A DNA stretch of 6,684 nt from JAKAGZ01 sp964412105 (GCA_964412105.1 CAYPNM010000096.1:1-6684), one strand, 5' to 3'; counted from the stretch's first letter, positions 1 to 6,226 are shown. The notes: generated by a model not told the origin, from the letters alone. A program made the numbers and translations.

Positions 1-441
1 CCTAATGGTGAAGTTTATTATGTGGATGAAAGGGGCCATAGAATCTTTTCTAATAGTTTGGATAACCTTAGTGAAACTAAGATAAAAAATACTTCAGATG
101 AAGAGTTGCAGAAGAAAATACTACTAACCACTGAATCTAATCCTACAAATTTGGATATTATTGAGAGACTGGATATAATTTCGGCTGAATCAGTTTTTTC
201 AAACAATTTATTTGAAGATTTCTTCGAATCAGATAACCGTGATATTCGTAGCGGGACCAAATCCGCACATGATGCTTTCAGAAATGCAAGACATAATGTC
301 CTAAGAGATTTACGAAGAGAAGCTTTAAATTTAACTGCAGACGCAGTAGTTGGAGTTAATCTTTCCTATTCTGAATTTTATAACAAAAGAAAATCAATGA
401 TATTGCTTTTTGCAACAGGAACAGCTGTAAAAACCAAATAA
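1..441 (+). CDS. YbjQ/DUF74-domain (heavy-metal-binding-domain-like) protein, 5'-truncated by window edge
   Basis: The reading frame is open from base 1 (first codon Pro) to TAA at 439-441, giving 146 visible residues. A GTG at 22 is in frame, but the frame stays open upstream of it, so the true start probably lies outside the window. Residues about 51-146 look like a YbjQ (PF01906, DUF74) domain: a DIISAESVF strand, an FEDFF segment, an Arg/Ala-rich helix (NARHNVLRDLRREAL), then ADAVVGVN (113-120) and the closing strand ATGTAV (138-143). Residues 1-50 are a hydrophilic extension (starts PNGEVYYVDERG) that is not part of the domain, so this is a longer relative of the roughly 100-residue stand-alone family. 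The domain is known as a small oligomeric fold whose biochemical role is poorly established; the 'heavy-metal-binding' name is a label and no metal ligands are evident here. It converges with sat and shows no obvious functional link to it. Confidence 0.75.
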   Translation, partial: PNGEVYYVDERGHRIFSNSLDNLSETKIKNTSDEELQKKILLTTESNPTNLDIIERLDIISAESVFSNNLFEDFFESDNRDIRSGTKSAHDAFRNARHNVLRDLRREALNLTADAVVGVNLSYSEFYNKRKSMILLFATGTAVKTK

Positions 442-475
442 ATCTAACTTCTTAAGTTCGAGCTTTATTTTTTCT
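436..475 (+). terminator. Weak terminator-like stem-loop after the YbjQ-domain gene
   Basis: AAATAAA (436-442) overlaps the stop codon and can pair with TTTATTT (464-470). Inside it, AACTT (446-450) pairs with AAGTT (454-458) around a 3-nt loop. The 3' arm runs into a T-rich tail (464-473) on the plus strand, as expected of an intrinsic terminator. The stem is AT-rich and interrupted, so strength is uncertain. Confidence 0.35.
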
Positions 476-568
476 AAAAACTATTTACCTTGTTTTATAA
501 AATAAATTGTTAAGCACATATTGTCCCAACACTTAATGATTACATTTTTCATCTTGTTTTAATAATCA

Positions 569-1771
569 TTATTTCTTATCAAGTGACATATAATATTGCA
601 TTAGGATTTGGGCGACTTCGGGTCTTGAAAACTCAGGTGGCAGGCTCTCACCTTTTGACAACATCTCACGAACTTTTGTACCAGACAATAGAACAAAGTC
701 TTCTTTTTTATGATCAGGATAATCACGCATCATAACTACCTTATTCAGTTTTTTTGAATATGCGGTATGATCAGCTTCAAAGATTTTAATTTTAAGAGCG
801 CCCTCCGGCACTTCATTTCTAAATATTTTTTGAGCATCAAAACCACCATAATAAGAGCCTACCCCTGCATGATCTCTACCCACAATCAAATTAGTACATC
901 CAGAATTTTGTCGAAAGATAGCATGGAGGACAGCTTCACGTGGTCCTGCATAAAGCATATCAAATCCATAACCGGTAACCATTACTGTGTTTGGCGGGAA
1001 ATAAACATCAACCATTTTGCGAATTGCTTCATCCCTTACATCTGCAGGAATATCCCCTTCCTTTAATTTTCCAAGAAGCATATGAATTAATATCCCATCA
1101 GCTTCAAGTCTCTCAAATGCCATACGACATAACTCTTCGTGCGCACGATGCATAGGGTTGCGTGTTTGAAAGGCTACAACCTTTCCCCATCCACGCTTAT
1201 TTATTTCCTCCCTGATTTGATAAGCTGTTCTAAAAGTATCAGGAAAATCATTCTCAAAATATGAAAAGTTGAGAACCTTCAATGTACCTGAAACCACTAT
1301 CTTCCCAGATGAATTAAAAGCCGTAACTCCAGGGTGTGCTAAATCCGTGGTTTTAAATATCTTCTCTGTCATAAATCTCATTTGTTCATCTGAAAATTCC
1401 TCAACTGCTTCAATTTCTTGTATAGCTATTATAGGATTTCCTTCAACATTAGGATCACGCAAAGCAATTTTTTTTGCACCTCTTAATTCAGACGTATCTT
1501 TTAACAAGTTAAGTATTGGTATAGGCCAAAACAATCCATCAGTCGTTTTCATATCTGCAGCGACGCTCATTGCGTCATCCTTATTCATATATCCTGTCAA
1601 AGGATTAAAATATCCCCCCCCTAACATAACAGCATTTGCTGCTGCCGCAGAACTTATTACCAAGGAAGGAAGATTTTGCCCTTCTTTATTCAGCAGATTT
1701 CTTTCATCTTCATTCATAATATAAAGTGGGTTCAAAGTATCAGAGCCATGCGGTTTTATTAACTCAGCCAT
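569..1771 (-). CDS. sat: Sulfate adenylyltransferase (ATP sulfurylase), homo-oligomeric Sat type
   Basis: Catalyses ATP + sulfate to adenosine 5'-phosphosulfate (APS) + PPi in the cytoplasm, the first step of sulfate activation. The 400-residue protein has full family length: an N-terminal PUA-like domain (about 1-165, with SSAAAANAVMLGGGYFNPLTG at 40-60) followed by the nucleotidyltransferase domain. The active-site motifs are intact: QTRNPMHRAH (202-211, the QxRNPxHxxH signature) and GRDHAG (298-303), with the C-terminal LLSGTKVREML segment near 361. This is the single-polypeptide Sat family, not the CysD/CysN heterodimer. The ATG at 1771 has an AAAAGGA Shine-Dalgarno 9 nt upstream. It is the last gene of the minus-strand run, 137 bp after cysC, whose product uses APS. 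The family serves both assimilatory and dissimilatory pathways; the cysC, cysK and epsC neighbours favour assimilation or PAPS supply. An 8-G tract lies at codons 51-53. Confidence 0.97.
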   Translation of the reverse strand: MAELIKPHGSDTLNPLYIMNEDERNLLNKEGQNLPSLVISSAAAANAVMLGGGYFNPLTGYMNKDDAMSVAADMKTTDGLFWPIPILNLLKDTSELRGAKKIALRDPNVEGNPIIAIQEIEAVEEFSDEQMRFMTEKIFKTTDLAHPGVTAFNSSGKIVVSGTLKVLNFSYFENDFPDTFRTAYQIREEINKRGWGKVVAFQTRNPMHRAHEELCRMAFERLEADGILIHMLLGKLKEGDIPADVRDEAIRKMVDVYFPPNTVMVTGYGFDMLYAGPREAVLHAIFRQNSGCTNLIVGRDHAGVGSYYGGFDAQKIFRNEVPEGALKIKIFEADHTAYSKKLNKVVMMRDYPDHKKEDFVLLSGTKVREMLSKGESLPPEFSRPEVAQILMQYYMSLDKK

Positions 1772-1780
1772 TCGAATTTT

Positions 1781-1787
1781 TCCTTTT
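1781..1787 (-). promoter_or_regulatory. Ribosome binding site of sat
   Basis: On the minus strand AAAAGGA precedes the ATG at 1771-1769 by 9 nt (AAAATTCGA). It supports this start, which also matches the expected Sat N-terminus. Confidence 0.7.
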
Positions 1788-1855
1788 GATTTATGATAGT
1801 TTACAGACGGAACTATTTCTTAAAAAATAGTCGATAAATGTTTATTACCAAGATA

Positions 1856-1902
1856 TAAAGCATTTCGCTTTAATAGAAATTTTAGTAATCAAGAATAAAG
1901 CG
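1856..1902 (-). repeat. Overlapping inverted repeats in the cysC-sat gap
   Basis: In the 137-bp gap between cysC and sat, GCTTTA (1867-1872) can pair with TAAAGC (1856-1861) across a 5-nt loop. The 7-base CGCTTTA (1866-1872) can instead pair with TAAAGCG (1896-1902) across 23 nt. The two pairings exclude each other. A further short hairpin, ACTATTT (1812-1818) with AAATAGT (1825-1831), lies closer to sat. No clean T-tract follows the first hairpins, so a terminator call is not secure. The arms are short and the gap AT-rich, so chance is a real alternative. Confidence 0.3.
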
Positions 1903-1908
1903 TTAGTT

Positions 1909-2550
1909 TCATGTGCCTGTAGCTTTTGCCTCTCTTTGGGAAAGAATGTATCCATTAGTAATTAGAAAACTTATAACCTTATCAGCATTCTTTTCAATAT
2001 CTGTCTCTTTCGAGGTATCTATGATCAATTCGGGATTTAAAGGTTCTTCATATGGTGCAGAAATACCGGTAAATTCCTTTATCTCACCCGCCATAGCTTT
2101 TTTATATAATCCTTTCGGATCTCTTTTTTCACAAGTCTCAAGTGAGGCCTTGATGTAAATCTCAACAAATGATCCTCTATCAAAAAGTTCCCGCGCGCTA
2201 TCTCTATCCTCCCTATATGGCGAGATAAACGCAGTGCCCACTATTGTGCCTGCGTTTACAAATAATTTAGACACTTCCCCAATCCTACGAATGTTTTCTT
2301 TCCTGTCTTCAGGTGAAAAGCCCAAATTTTTGTTTAATCCATGTCTTATATTATCACCATCTAACACAAATGTACTCATATCTCTTTCAAATAATTTTTC
2401 TTCAACTTTCATTGCGATTGTAGACTTACCACTTGCAGAAAGACCAGTATACCAAAGACAAACACCTTTATGACCATTTAATCTTTCTCGGTTTTCCCTT
2501 GATATGCTTCCATTGTGCCAGGTTATATTTGTAGATTTTTTTTCTTCCAT
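1909..2550 (-). CDS. cysC: Adenylylsulfate kinase (APS kinase)
   Basis: Phosphorylates APS with ATP to PAPS, the second step of sulfate activation. Counting from the ATG at 2550 the protein has 213 residues, close to the usual ~200. The P-loop GLSASGKST is at 36-44, LDGDNIRHGLN near 64-74 follows, then the EDRKENIRRIGEV helix, the TAFISPYREDRD segment and the KDPKGLY-like RDPKGLYKKA region, all typical of complete CysC. The frame extends upstream to a TTG at 2592, which would add 14 residues. That TTG lies inside the left arm of a perfect hairpin (2585-2614) and has no Shine-Dalgarno, so the ATG at 2550 is preferred. An AAGGA (2564-2568) precedes it at a long 13-nt spacing. It lies between cysK (96 bp upstream) and sat (137 bp downstream), on the same strand. 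The product is a stand-alone kinase, not fused to Sat or CysN. Confidence 0.95.
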   Translation of the reverse strand: MEEKKSTNITWHNGSISRENRERLNGHKGVCLWYTGLSASGKSTIAMKVEEKLFERDMSTFVLDGDNIRHGLNKNLGFSPEDRKENIRRIGEVSKLFVNAGTIVGTAFISPYREDRDSARELFDRGSFVEIYIKASLETCEKRDPKGLYKKAMAGEIKEFTGISAPYEEPLNPELIIDTSKETDIEKNADKVISFLITNGYILSQREAKATGT

Positions 2551-2584
2551 ATTTATAATGCAATCCTTATAATTATTTTTTGAA

Positions 2585-2614
2585 GCAGGCAAATTTCATT
2601 AAAAATTTGCCTGC
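2585..2614. repeat. Perfect 12-bp inverted repeat between cysK and cysC
   Basis: GCAGGCAAATTT (2585-2596) and its exact reverse complement (2603-2614) flank a 6-nt loop (CATTAA). It is the strongest hairpin in the operon and lies between the cysK stop (2647) and the preferred cysC start (2550). Neither side carries a clear T-tract: the minus strand continues TTCAAAAAATAATT. It may be an attenuator, a processing or mRNA-stabilising stem, or an imperfect terminator. It overlaps the alternative TTG start of cysC. Confidence 0.75.
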
Positions 2615-2627
2615 ATTCTATTAAACA

Positions 2628-2648
2628 AATTTAATTTACAATTAAATT
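2628..2648. repeat. AT-only 9-bp inverted repeat at the cysK stop codon
   Basis: AATTTAATT (2628-2636) and AATTAAATT (2640-2648) form a perfect repeat with a 3-nt loop. It overlaps the cysK stop codon (TAA, 2649-2647 on the minus strand) and lies 13 bp from the stronger hairpin at 2585-2614. Being all A/T, it is thermodynamically weak. Confidence 0.45.
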
Positions 2649-3558
2649 AGAAGAGGCCTTCAATAGATAAGTACCTTTCGCCCGTATCATAATTAAATGT
2701 CAACACTTTTTTGCCGGTAGGAATATCTTTTAATTTTTTCGCTACTGCTGCAAGTGAAGCCCCTGATGAAATGCCCACAAATAATCCTTCTTCCGCTGCA
2801 GCTTTTCTTGCATAATTAAAGGCTTCATCTTTACTAACAGTGATTGTACCATCAAGCAATGAGGTATCAAGATTTTGAGGAATAAATCCAGCACCAATAC
2901 CCTGTATAGGATGAGGTCCCGGTTTTCCGCCTCCTATTACTGGAGAATCAACAGGCTCTACTGCAAATGCTTTCAAATCTGGAAAACTTTTCTTCAATAT
3001 TCTCGTGACTCCAGTTATGTGGCCACCGGTTCCAACCCCTGTTATTAAATAATCCAATCCATCGGAAAAATCGTTTATAATTTCTTTTGCAGTAAAATCC
3101 GAATGCGCCTGAACATTAGCCGGATTATTAAATTGTTGAGGCATCCAGGCACCAGGTGTATTTTTTACTATTTCACCAGCCTTCTCGATTGCTCCCTTCA
3201 TTCCCAGTTCGCGAGCTGTAAGTTCAAATTTTGCCCCATAGACGGCCATTAGTTTTCTTCTTTCGACAGACATTGACTCAGGCATAACAAGAATAATTTC
3301 ATATCCTTTTATTGCAGCTACCATTGCCAGTCCAATGCCGGTATTTCCGCTGGTAGGTTCTACAATTATGCTTCCCTTTTTCAATATGCCTCTTTTTTCA
3401 GCGTCTTCAACCATCGAAAGTGCAATCCTGTCTTTAATACTTCCCCCAGGATTTGCTTTCTCAAGCTTAATCCACACATTATGTGTGTTACCGAACAATT
3501 TATTGATCCTTACATGGGGGGTATTGCCGATTGCTTCGAGAATATTATTGAACTTCAT
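2647..3558 (-). CDS. cysK: Cysteine synthase (O-acetylserine sulfhydrylase)
   Basis: PLP-dependent beta-replacement: O-acetylserine + sulfide to cysteine + acetate. The 303-residue length fits CysK. Visible landmarks are the GNTPHVRI entry (11-18), the PLP lysine K42 in NPGGSIKDR, the substrate-binding loop TSGNTG (69-74), QQFNNPANVQAH (141-152), the PLP-phosphate loop GTGGH (176-180), GIGAGF (220-225), S265 of SSGAS in the pyridine-nitrogen position, and the C-terminal DTGERYLS (291-298). This set is that of O-acetylserine sulfhydrylase rather than cystathionine beta-synthase, which carries extra domains. The ATG at 3558 is fixed by a strong TAAGGAG five bases upstream. The gene starts 31 bp after the serine acetyltransferase that makes its substrate, so the two are almost certainly co-transcribed. 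An O-phosphoserine or thiosulfate preference cannot be excluded from sequence alone. Confidence 0.96.
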   Translation of the reverse strand: MKFNNILEAIGNTPHVRINKLFGNTHNVWIKLEKANPGGSIKDRIALSMVEDAEKRGILKKGSIIVEPTSGNTGIGLAMVAAIKGYEIILVMPESMSVERRKLMAVYGAKFELTARELGMKGAIEKAGEIVKNTPGAWMPQQFNNPANVQAHSDFTAKEIINDFSDGLDYLITGVGTGGHITGVTRILKKSFPDLKAFAVEPVDSPVIGGGKPGPHPIQGIGAGFIPQNLDTSLLDGTITVSKDEAFNYARKAAAEEGLFVGISSGASLAAVAKKLKDIPTGKKVLTFNYDTGERYLSIEGLF

Positions 3559-3563
3559 CTCTT

Positions 3564-3570
3564 CTCCTTA
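3564..3570 (-). promoter_or_regulatory. Strong Shine-Dalgarno of cysK
   Basis: TAAGGAG on the minus strand lies 5 nt (AAGAG) before the ATG at 3558. It is the best SD in the window, fixes the cysK start, and shows the host uses anti-SD pairing. Confidence 0.85.
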
Positions 3571-3589
3571 AATTATTTATCAAAGAATA

Positions 3590-4453
3590 TTAGATTACAA
3601 AATCTATTGTATCAAAATGGTTTTCATTAGATCTAACTTTAACTTCAACCTTGCTATATACCACTGAATTTGGAGGCACACTCTGAGTAATCCATGAATT
3701 TCCCCCAATAATACTGTTTTTACCTATGACAGTATTTCCACCTAAAATTACTGCCTGAGAATAAAGTATAACATCGTCTTCTATTGTCGGGTGCCTTTTT
3801 GTTTTTAACATGGATTTGTCTACACTAAGTGCACCAAGCGTAACTCCTTGATAGATCTTAACATTTTTTCCAATCTTGGTCGTTTCGCCAATAACTATGC
3901 CGGTACCGTGGTCAATAAAAAAATGTGAGCCTATTTCAGCGCCCGGATGTATGTCTATTCCGGTAATCTCATGAGCATATTCAGTAAATATTCTTGGAAT
4001 AATCGGAACTCTTAATAAATAAAGTTCGTGTGCAAATCGATAAATTAGAATTGCAATAAAACCAGGGTAAGCAAGAATTACCTCATCAATACTTTCAGCA
4101 GCCGGATCACCTTCATATATTGCTGTAGCATCTTCCCACAGCATATCATGAACCTTAGGAACTTTCAGCATAAAATTATTTGCTGTTTTTCTAATATCTG
4201 CAATCGAATTTCCATTCATTATTTTCATTAATGAAATTAAATCCCTCTCAAGCAATTGCAGCTTGGAGATAACATCCTCAGCCGAATAGTATACCTGACT
4301 GGAAAAATGAGGGAAGAGAAAATCCATCAATTGATTTAAAAAACCAACGGAAGCCTTTTTTAGAGATGAAGTGCAAGAATGAAGTTCCCGTTTATCAAGA
4401 AACTTTAATGCAAAATTATTATATACTATATTATGTTGAACACTGTTTTTCAT
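3590..4453 (-). CDS. epsC: Serine O-acetyltransferase, EpsC type
   Basis: Transfers acetyl from acetyl-CoA to L-serine, giving O-acetylserine for CysK. The protein has 287 residues: an alpha-helical N-terminal part (1-150) and a left-handed beta-helix of hexapeptide repeats (about 165-265). By comparison with CysE, the likely catalytic residues are D116 (GDPAA), D181-H182 (IDHGTGIVIGE) and H221 (KRHP). The TLGALSVDKS insertion (205-214) before KRHP and the long N-terminal part mark the EpsC subgroup, named for exopolysaccharide clusters. The chain ends ...TIDFVI, a free C-terminal isoleucine, as in SATs that dock into the CysK active site. The ATG at 4453 has no obvious SD. It lies 67 bp after the GNAT gene and 31 bp before cysK, so probably in one transcript. 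Serine is the well-supported substrate; another acyl acceptor is less likely given the cysK neighbour. Confidence 0.93.
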   Translation of the reverse strand: MKNSVQHNIVYNNFALKFLDKRELHSCTSSLKKASVGFLNQLMDFLFPHFSSQVYYSAEDVISKLQLLERDLISLMKIMNGNSIADIRKTANNFMLKVPKVHDMLWEDATAIYEGDPAAESIDEVILAYPGFIAILIYRFAHELYLLRVPIIPRIFTEYAHEITGIDIHPGAEIGSHFFIDHGTGIVIGETTKIGKNVKIYQGVTLGALSVDKSMLKTKRHPTIEDDVILYSQAVILGGNTVIGKNSIIGGNSWITQSVPPNSVVYSKVEVKVRSNENHFDTIDFVI

Positions 4454-4520
4454 ATTAGAAAGTAATAACTTTTATTGTAAAATAGTATCCATCTTACTTA
4501 AGACAGTTTTGAAAAATTTA

Positions 4521-5780
4521 TTAGCTGGTAACCAAATTATCACGGCTTTTTTTCTTGATTCTGCGGATCATTTCAAAACGAAATGACAATTTCCTATATA
4601 GGTTTAGGCTAACGCTATTAAATATACGAATAAAATTTAAAATAAATCCTCTGGGACTTACAGAATAGATAAAAATATTTGATTCAATATTTATCGAACT
4701 TGCAAATTCTCTTTTATATTGTGCATCACCGAATCCAAAATCCAATTTATTGACTTTACCATTCTGACATAAATAGTTAATCATTTTTAAAAATAAATAT
4801 AGTCCTGGTCTATATCGGTTATATTCCTGAAGGTAGCCTGTTGTTCCTCCCAATATTGTTCCCCTATATAAAAAAACAATCCAATGTGCTACCGGTTTCC
4901 CTTCAAGATACATTATAAAAACCTTAAGTCTTCTATTTCTTAATTCAAAAAGAAACCTTTCCCTTGTTTCCTTATCATTAACTACAGCAGCGCCTATTTT
5001 ATCCTGATAGGTTTTTGAAGCTATCTCAGTTGTATCCTTTAATATTAAATCAATTTCTTCTGGTTCTTCTAAGAGTCTGACTAGAATTTTATCTTTAAAA
5101 TCATTTTCAATTCTTTTTGCATATCTTCTAATCTCATGCCTTCTTTTACTTGTTTGATTTTCCAGAAACTTTTCATAGGAATCGGGTATATCAATAAATA
5201 AATGGGGGTTCCGTACTTCAAATCTACTTATGGAAAATATGCCCCCATATTTTTTTGCCGCTTTGTACAAATTTGAATTAATATCGAGCTGCTTAAAAAA
5301 TATATAATCAATTTTCTCTTTAGCCAATATTTTTTTTAAGAAGTTAATTGTGTATCTACAAACTACAGGAGAATCATCACCTATAATGCCATTATACATT
5401 ATTTCCAGATAGCGTGTTTTTAAACTTAGTAATGACTTATATCCTAACTTTAGCTTGAAATAATTTTCACGCACAGTGGCTATAAGAAGTGTTTTAGGTT
5501 TATCATTTTCAAACCCAGCAATAATACAAGGTTTCAAAATTCCTTTTTCTTGTACAACAATATTTGTGTAATAATTATAATCGGTATAATGATGACAGGT
5601 GTGGCTAATCCAAAAATCCTTGACTATTTTGAGATCCTCTATATCATCAATAACCTTAAAGGAAAGGGGATGTAAATTATTGACACAATCCGATGGATCA
5701 TTCTCATTAAGAGACGATGTATAATAATTTCTATTTAATTTGGATACCGATTTACCTTCAATTTGCGCCATTTTCGACAA
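4521..5780 (-). CDS. GNAT-fold (CelD/BcsL-like, Acetyltransf_6) protein of a polysaccharide locus
   Basis: A 419-residue protein resembling the BioF2-like/CelD GNAT family (PF13480), common in exopolysaccharide and cellulose clusters and related in fold to FemAB. The typical features lie in the C-terminal half: a basic helix FLENQTSKRRHEIRRYAKRI (205-224), the GKPVAHWIVF strand (294-303), and the YRPGLYLFLKMINYL helix followed by LDFGFGDAQYKREFA (346-360), the usual 'DFG..YK' closing motif. The N-terminal 200 residues form a more divergent half-domain. No signal peptide or transmembrane span is evident, so it is likely cytoplasmic. The substrate is unknown; a sugar or lipid-linked intermediate is plausible from context. 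A TTG start at 5780 has GGTGAG 5 nt upstream; an ATG three codons in (5771) is the alternative, with poorer SD spacing. It is the first gene of the minus-strand run and looks more AT-rich than the cys genes. Confidence 0.82.
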   Translation of the reverse strand: MSKMAQIEGKSVSKLNRNYYTSSLNENDPSDCVNNLHPLSFKVIDDIEDLKIVKDFWISHTCHHYTDYNYYTNIVVQEKGILKPCIIAGFENDKPKTLLIATVRENYFKLKLGYKSLLSLKTRYLEIMYNGIIGDDSPVVCRYTINFLKKILAKEKIDYIFFKQLDINSNLYKAAKKYGGIFSISRFEVRNPHLFIDIPDSYEKFLENQTSKRRHEIRRYAKRIENDFKDKILVRLLEEPEEIDLILKDTTEIASKTYQDKIGAAVVNDKETRERFLFELRNRRLKVFIMYLEGKPVAHWIVFLYRGTILGGTTGYLQEYNRYRPGLYLFLKMINYLCQNGKVNKLDFGFGDAQYKREFASSINIESNIFIYSVSPRGFILNFIRIFNSVSLNLYRKLSFRFEMIRRIKKKSRDNLVTS

Positions 5781-5785
5781 ATATG

Positions 5786-5791
5786 CTCACC
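5786..5791 (-). promoter_or_regulatory. Candidate SD deciding the TTG start of the GNAT gene
   Basis: GGTGAG on the minus strand is 5 nt from TTG (5780-5778) but 14 nt from the in-frame ATG (5771-5769). The spacing favours TTG, though an ATG start remains possible; the difference is three residues. Confidence 0.45.
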
Positions 5792-5952
5792 GTAATACTA
5801 AATGATCTATTTATTTTACAGAAGGATTCAAATCTTGTGCCGACTAGTCCAGTTAGACAGGATAAGCGACAATTCAATCGAAGGTTTTAATAATTCGCAG
5901 GATAGACTTCTCAAATCCAAATCAGGAAATCAGAATAAAGGAAAACTTTTAA

Positions 5953-5989
5953 GGCTATTAAATTAGCAATCGTCAGCTAAAACATAGCC
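5953..5989. repeat. Nested two-tier inverted repeat upstream of the GNAT gene
   Basis: Outer arms GGCTAT (5953-5958) and ATAGCC (5984-5989) enclose inner arms TTAGC (5963-5967) and GCTAA (5976-5980), with a 4/3-nt internal loop and an 8-nt apical loop. On the minus strand it lies about 170 nt upstream of the GNAT start and is followed by TTAAAAGTTTTCC, so it could be a leader hairpin or a weak attenuator. No known RNA family was recognised. Confidence 0.5.
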
Positions 5990-6033
5990 ACAATTAATAT
6001 ATACAAATAATCCCTTTTTACATTATCTTTCTT

Positions 6034-6059
6034 TGCATAAAATAATTTCATTTTATGCA
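6034..6059. repeat. Perfect 10-bp dyad in the divergent promoter region
   Basis: TGCATAAAAT (6034-6043) and ATTTTATGCA (6050-6059) are exact reverse complements around AATTTC. Neither strand shows a following T-tract, so a terminator is unlikely. Position and symmetry would suit an operator for a dimeric regulator, but no regulator gene is visible. Confidence 0.5.
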
Positions 6060-6226
6060 TATATGAGCATTGTGAAGTGTAATAACTAACACCAAATTCC
6101 CGTTTTGCTTTAAGCTCAAGAGAATTAATATTCATTAGAGGCATGTTTCAATTAATTGACCAGGGGTTGAATTTCACCTTAATAAATATCCAACATTTAC
6201 AACGAAAAAAAGAATATTAAAAATTA

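Larger units (their letters stand above)
5781..6226. other. Divergent intergenic region, 446 bp, no convincing gene
   Basis: This region separates the minus-strand GNAT-cys run from the plus-strand flippase and must hold the start signals for both unless they are read from farther away. I see no convincing -10/-35 pair on either strand, no tRNA and no recognisable riboswitch. It contains a nested inverted repeat (5953-5989), a perfect 10-bp dyad (6034-6059) and one 25-codon ATG frame at 6143-6220 that lacks good support. Confidence 0.6.

Noticed and set aside
561..573. AATAAT-C-ATTATT palindrome at the end of sat as its terminator
   Set aside because: The stem is purely A/T and the minus strand continues with A-rich sequence, not a T-tract. 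It also overlaps the stop codon.
767..1724. Plus-strand open frames of 99 and 151 codons opposite sat
   Set aside because: They lie wholly antisense to an intact, well-conserved Sat and their translations resemble no family.
569..1771. Sat as a marker of dissimilatory sulfate reduction or sulfur oxidation
   Set aside because: The Sat family serves both pathways, and the neighbours are cysC, cysK and epsC, with no apr or dsr genes in view. Assimilation or PAPS supply is the simpler reading.
2551..2592. TTG-initiated N-terminal extension of CysC (14 residues)
   Set aside because: The TTG is in a hairpin arm with no Shine-Dalgarno, and the added residues exceed the usual CysC length. The ATG at 2550 was preferred.
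5842..5849. GACTAGTC 8-bp palindrome upstream of the GNAT gene
   Set aside because: An isolated 8-bp palindrome is expected by chance and has no second copy or context.
6023..6039. Possible sigma-54 promoter around TTGCATA
   Set aside because: No GG element is found at the required distance upstream.
6156..6184. TTGACC with a 17-nt spacer to TTAATA as a flippase promoter
   Set aside because: The -35 resembles consensus, but the -10 matches TATAAT poorly and the region is AT-rich, so chance matches are expected.
6143..6220. 25-codon ATG frame ending 6 nt before the flippase start
   Set aside because: The only SD-like sequence (GAGG) is one base from the ATG, too close to work, and the peptide has no recognisable features. 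A leader peptide is possible but unsupported.
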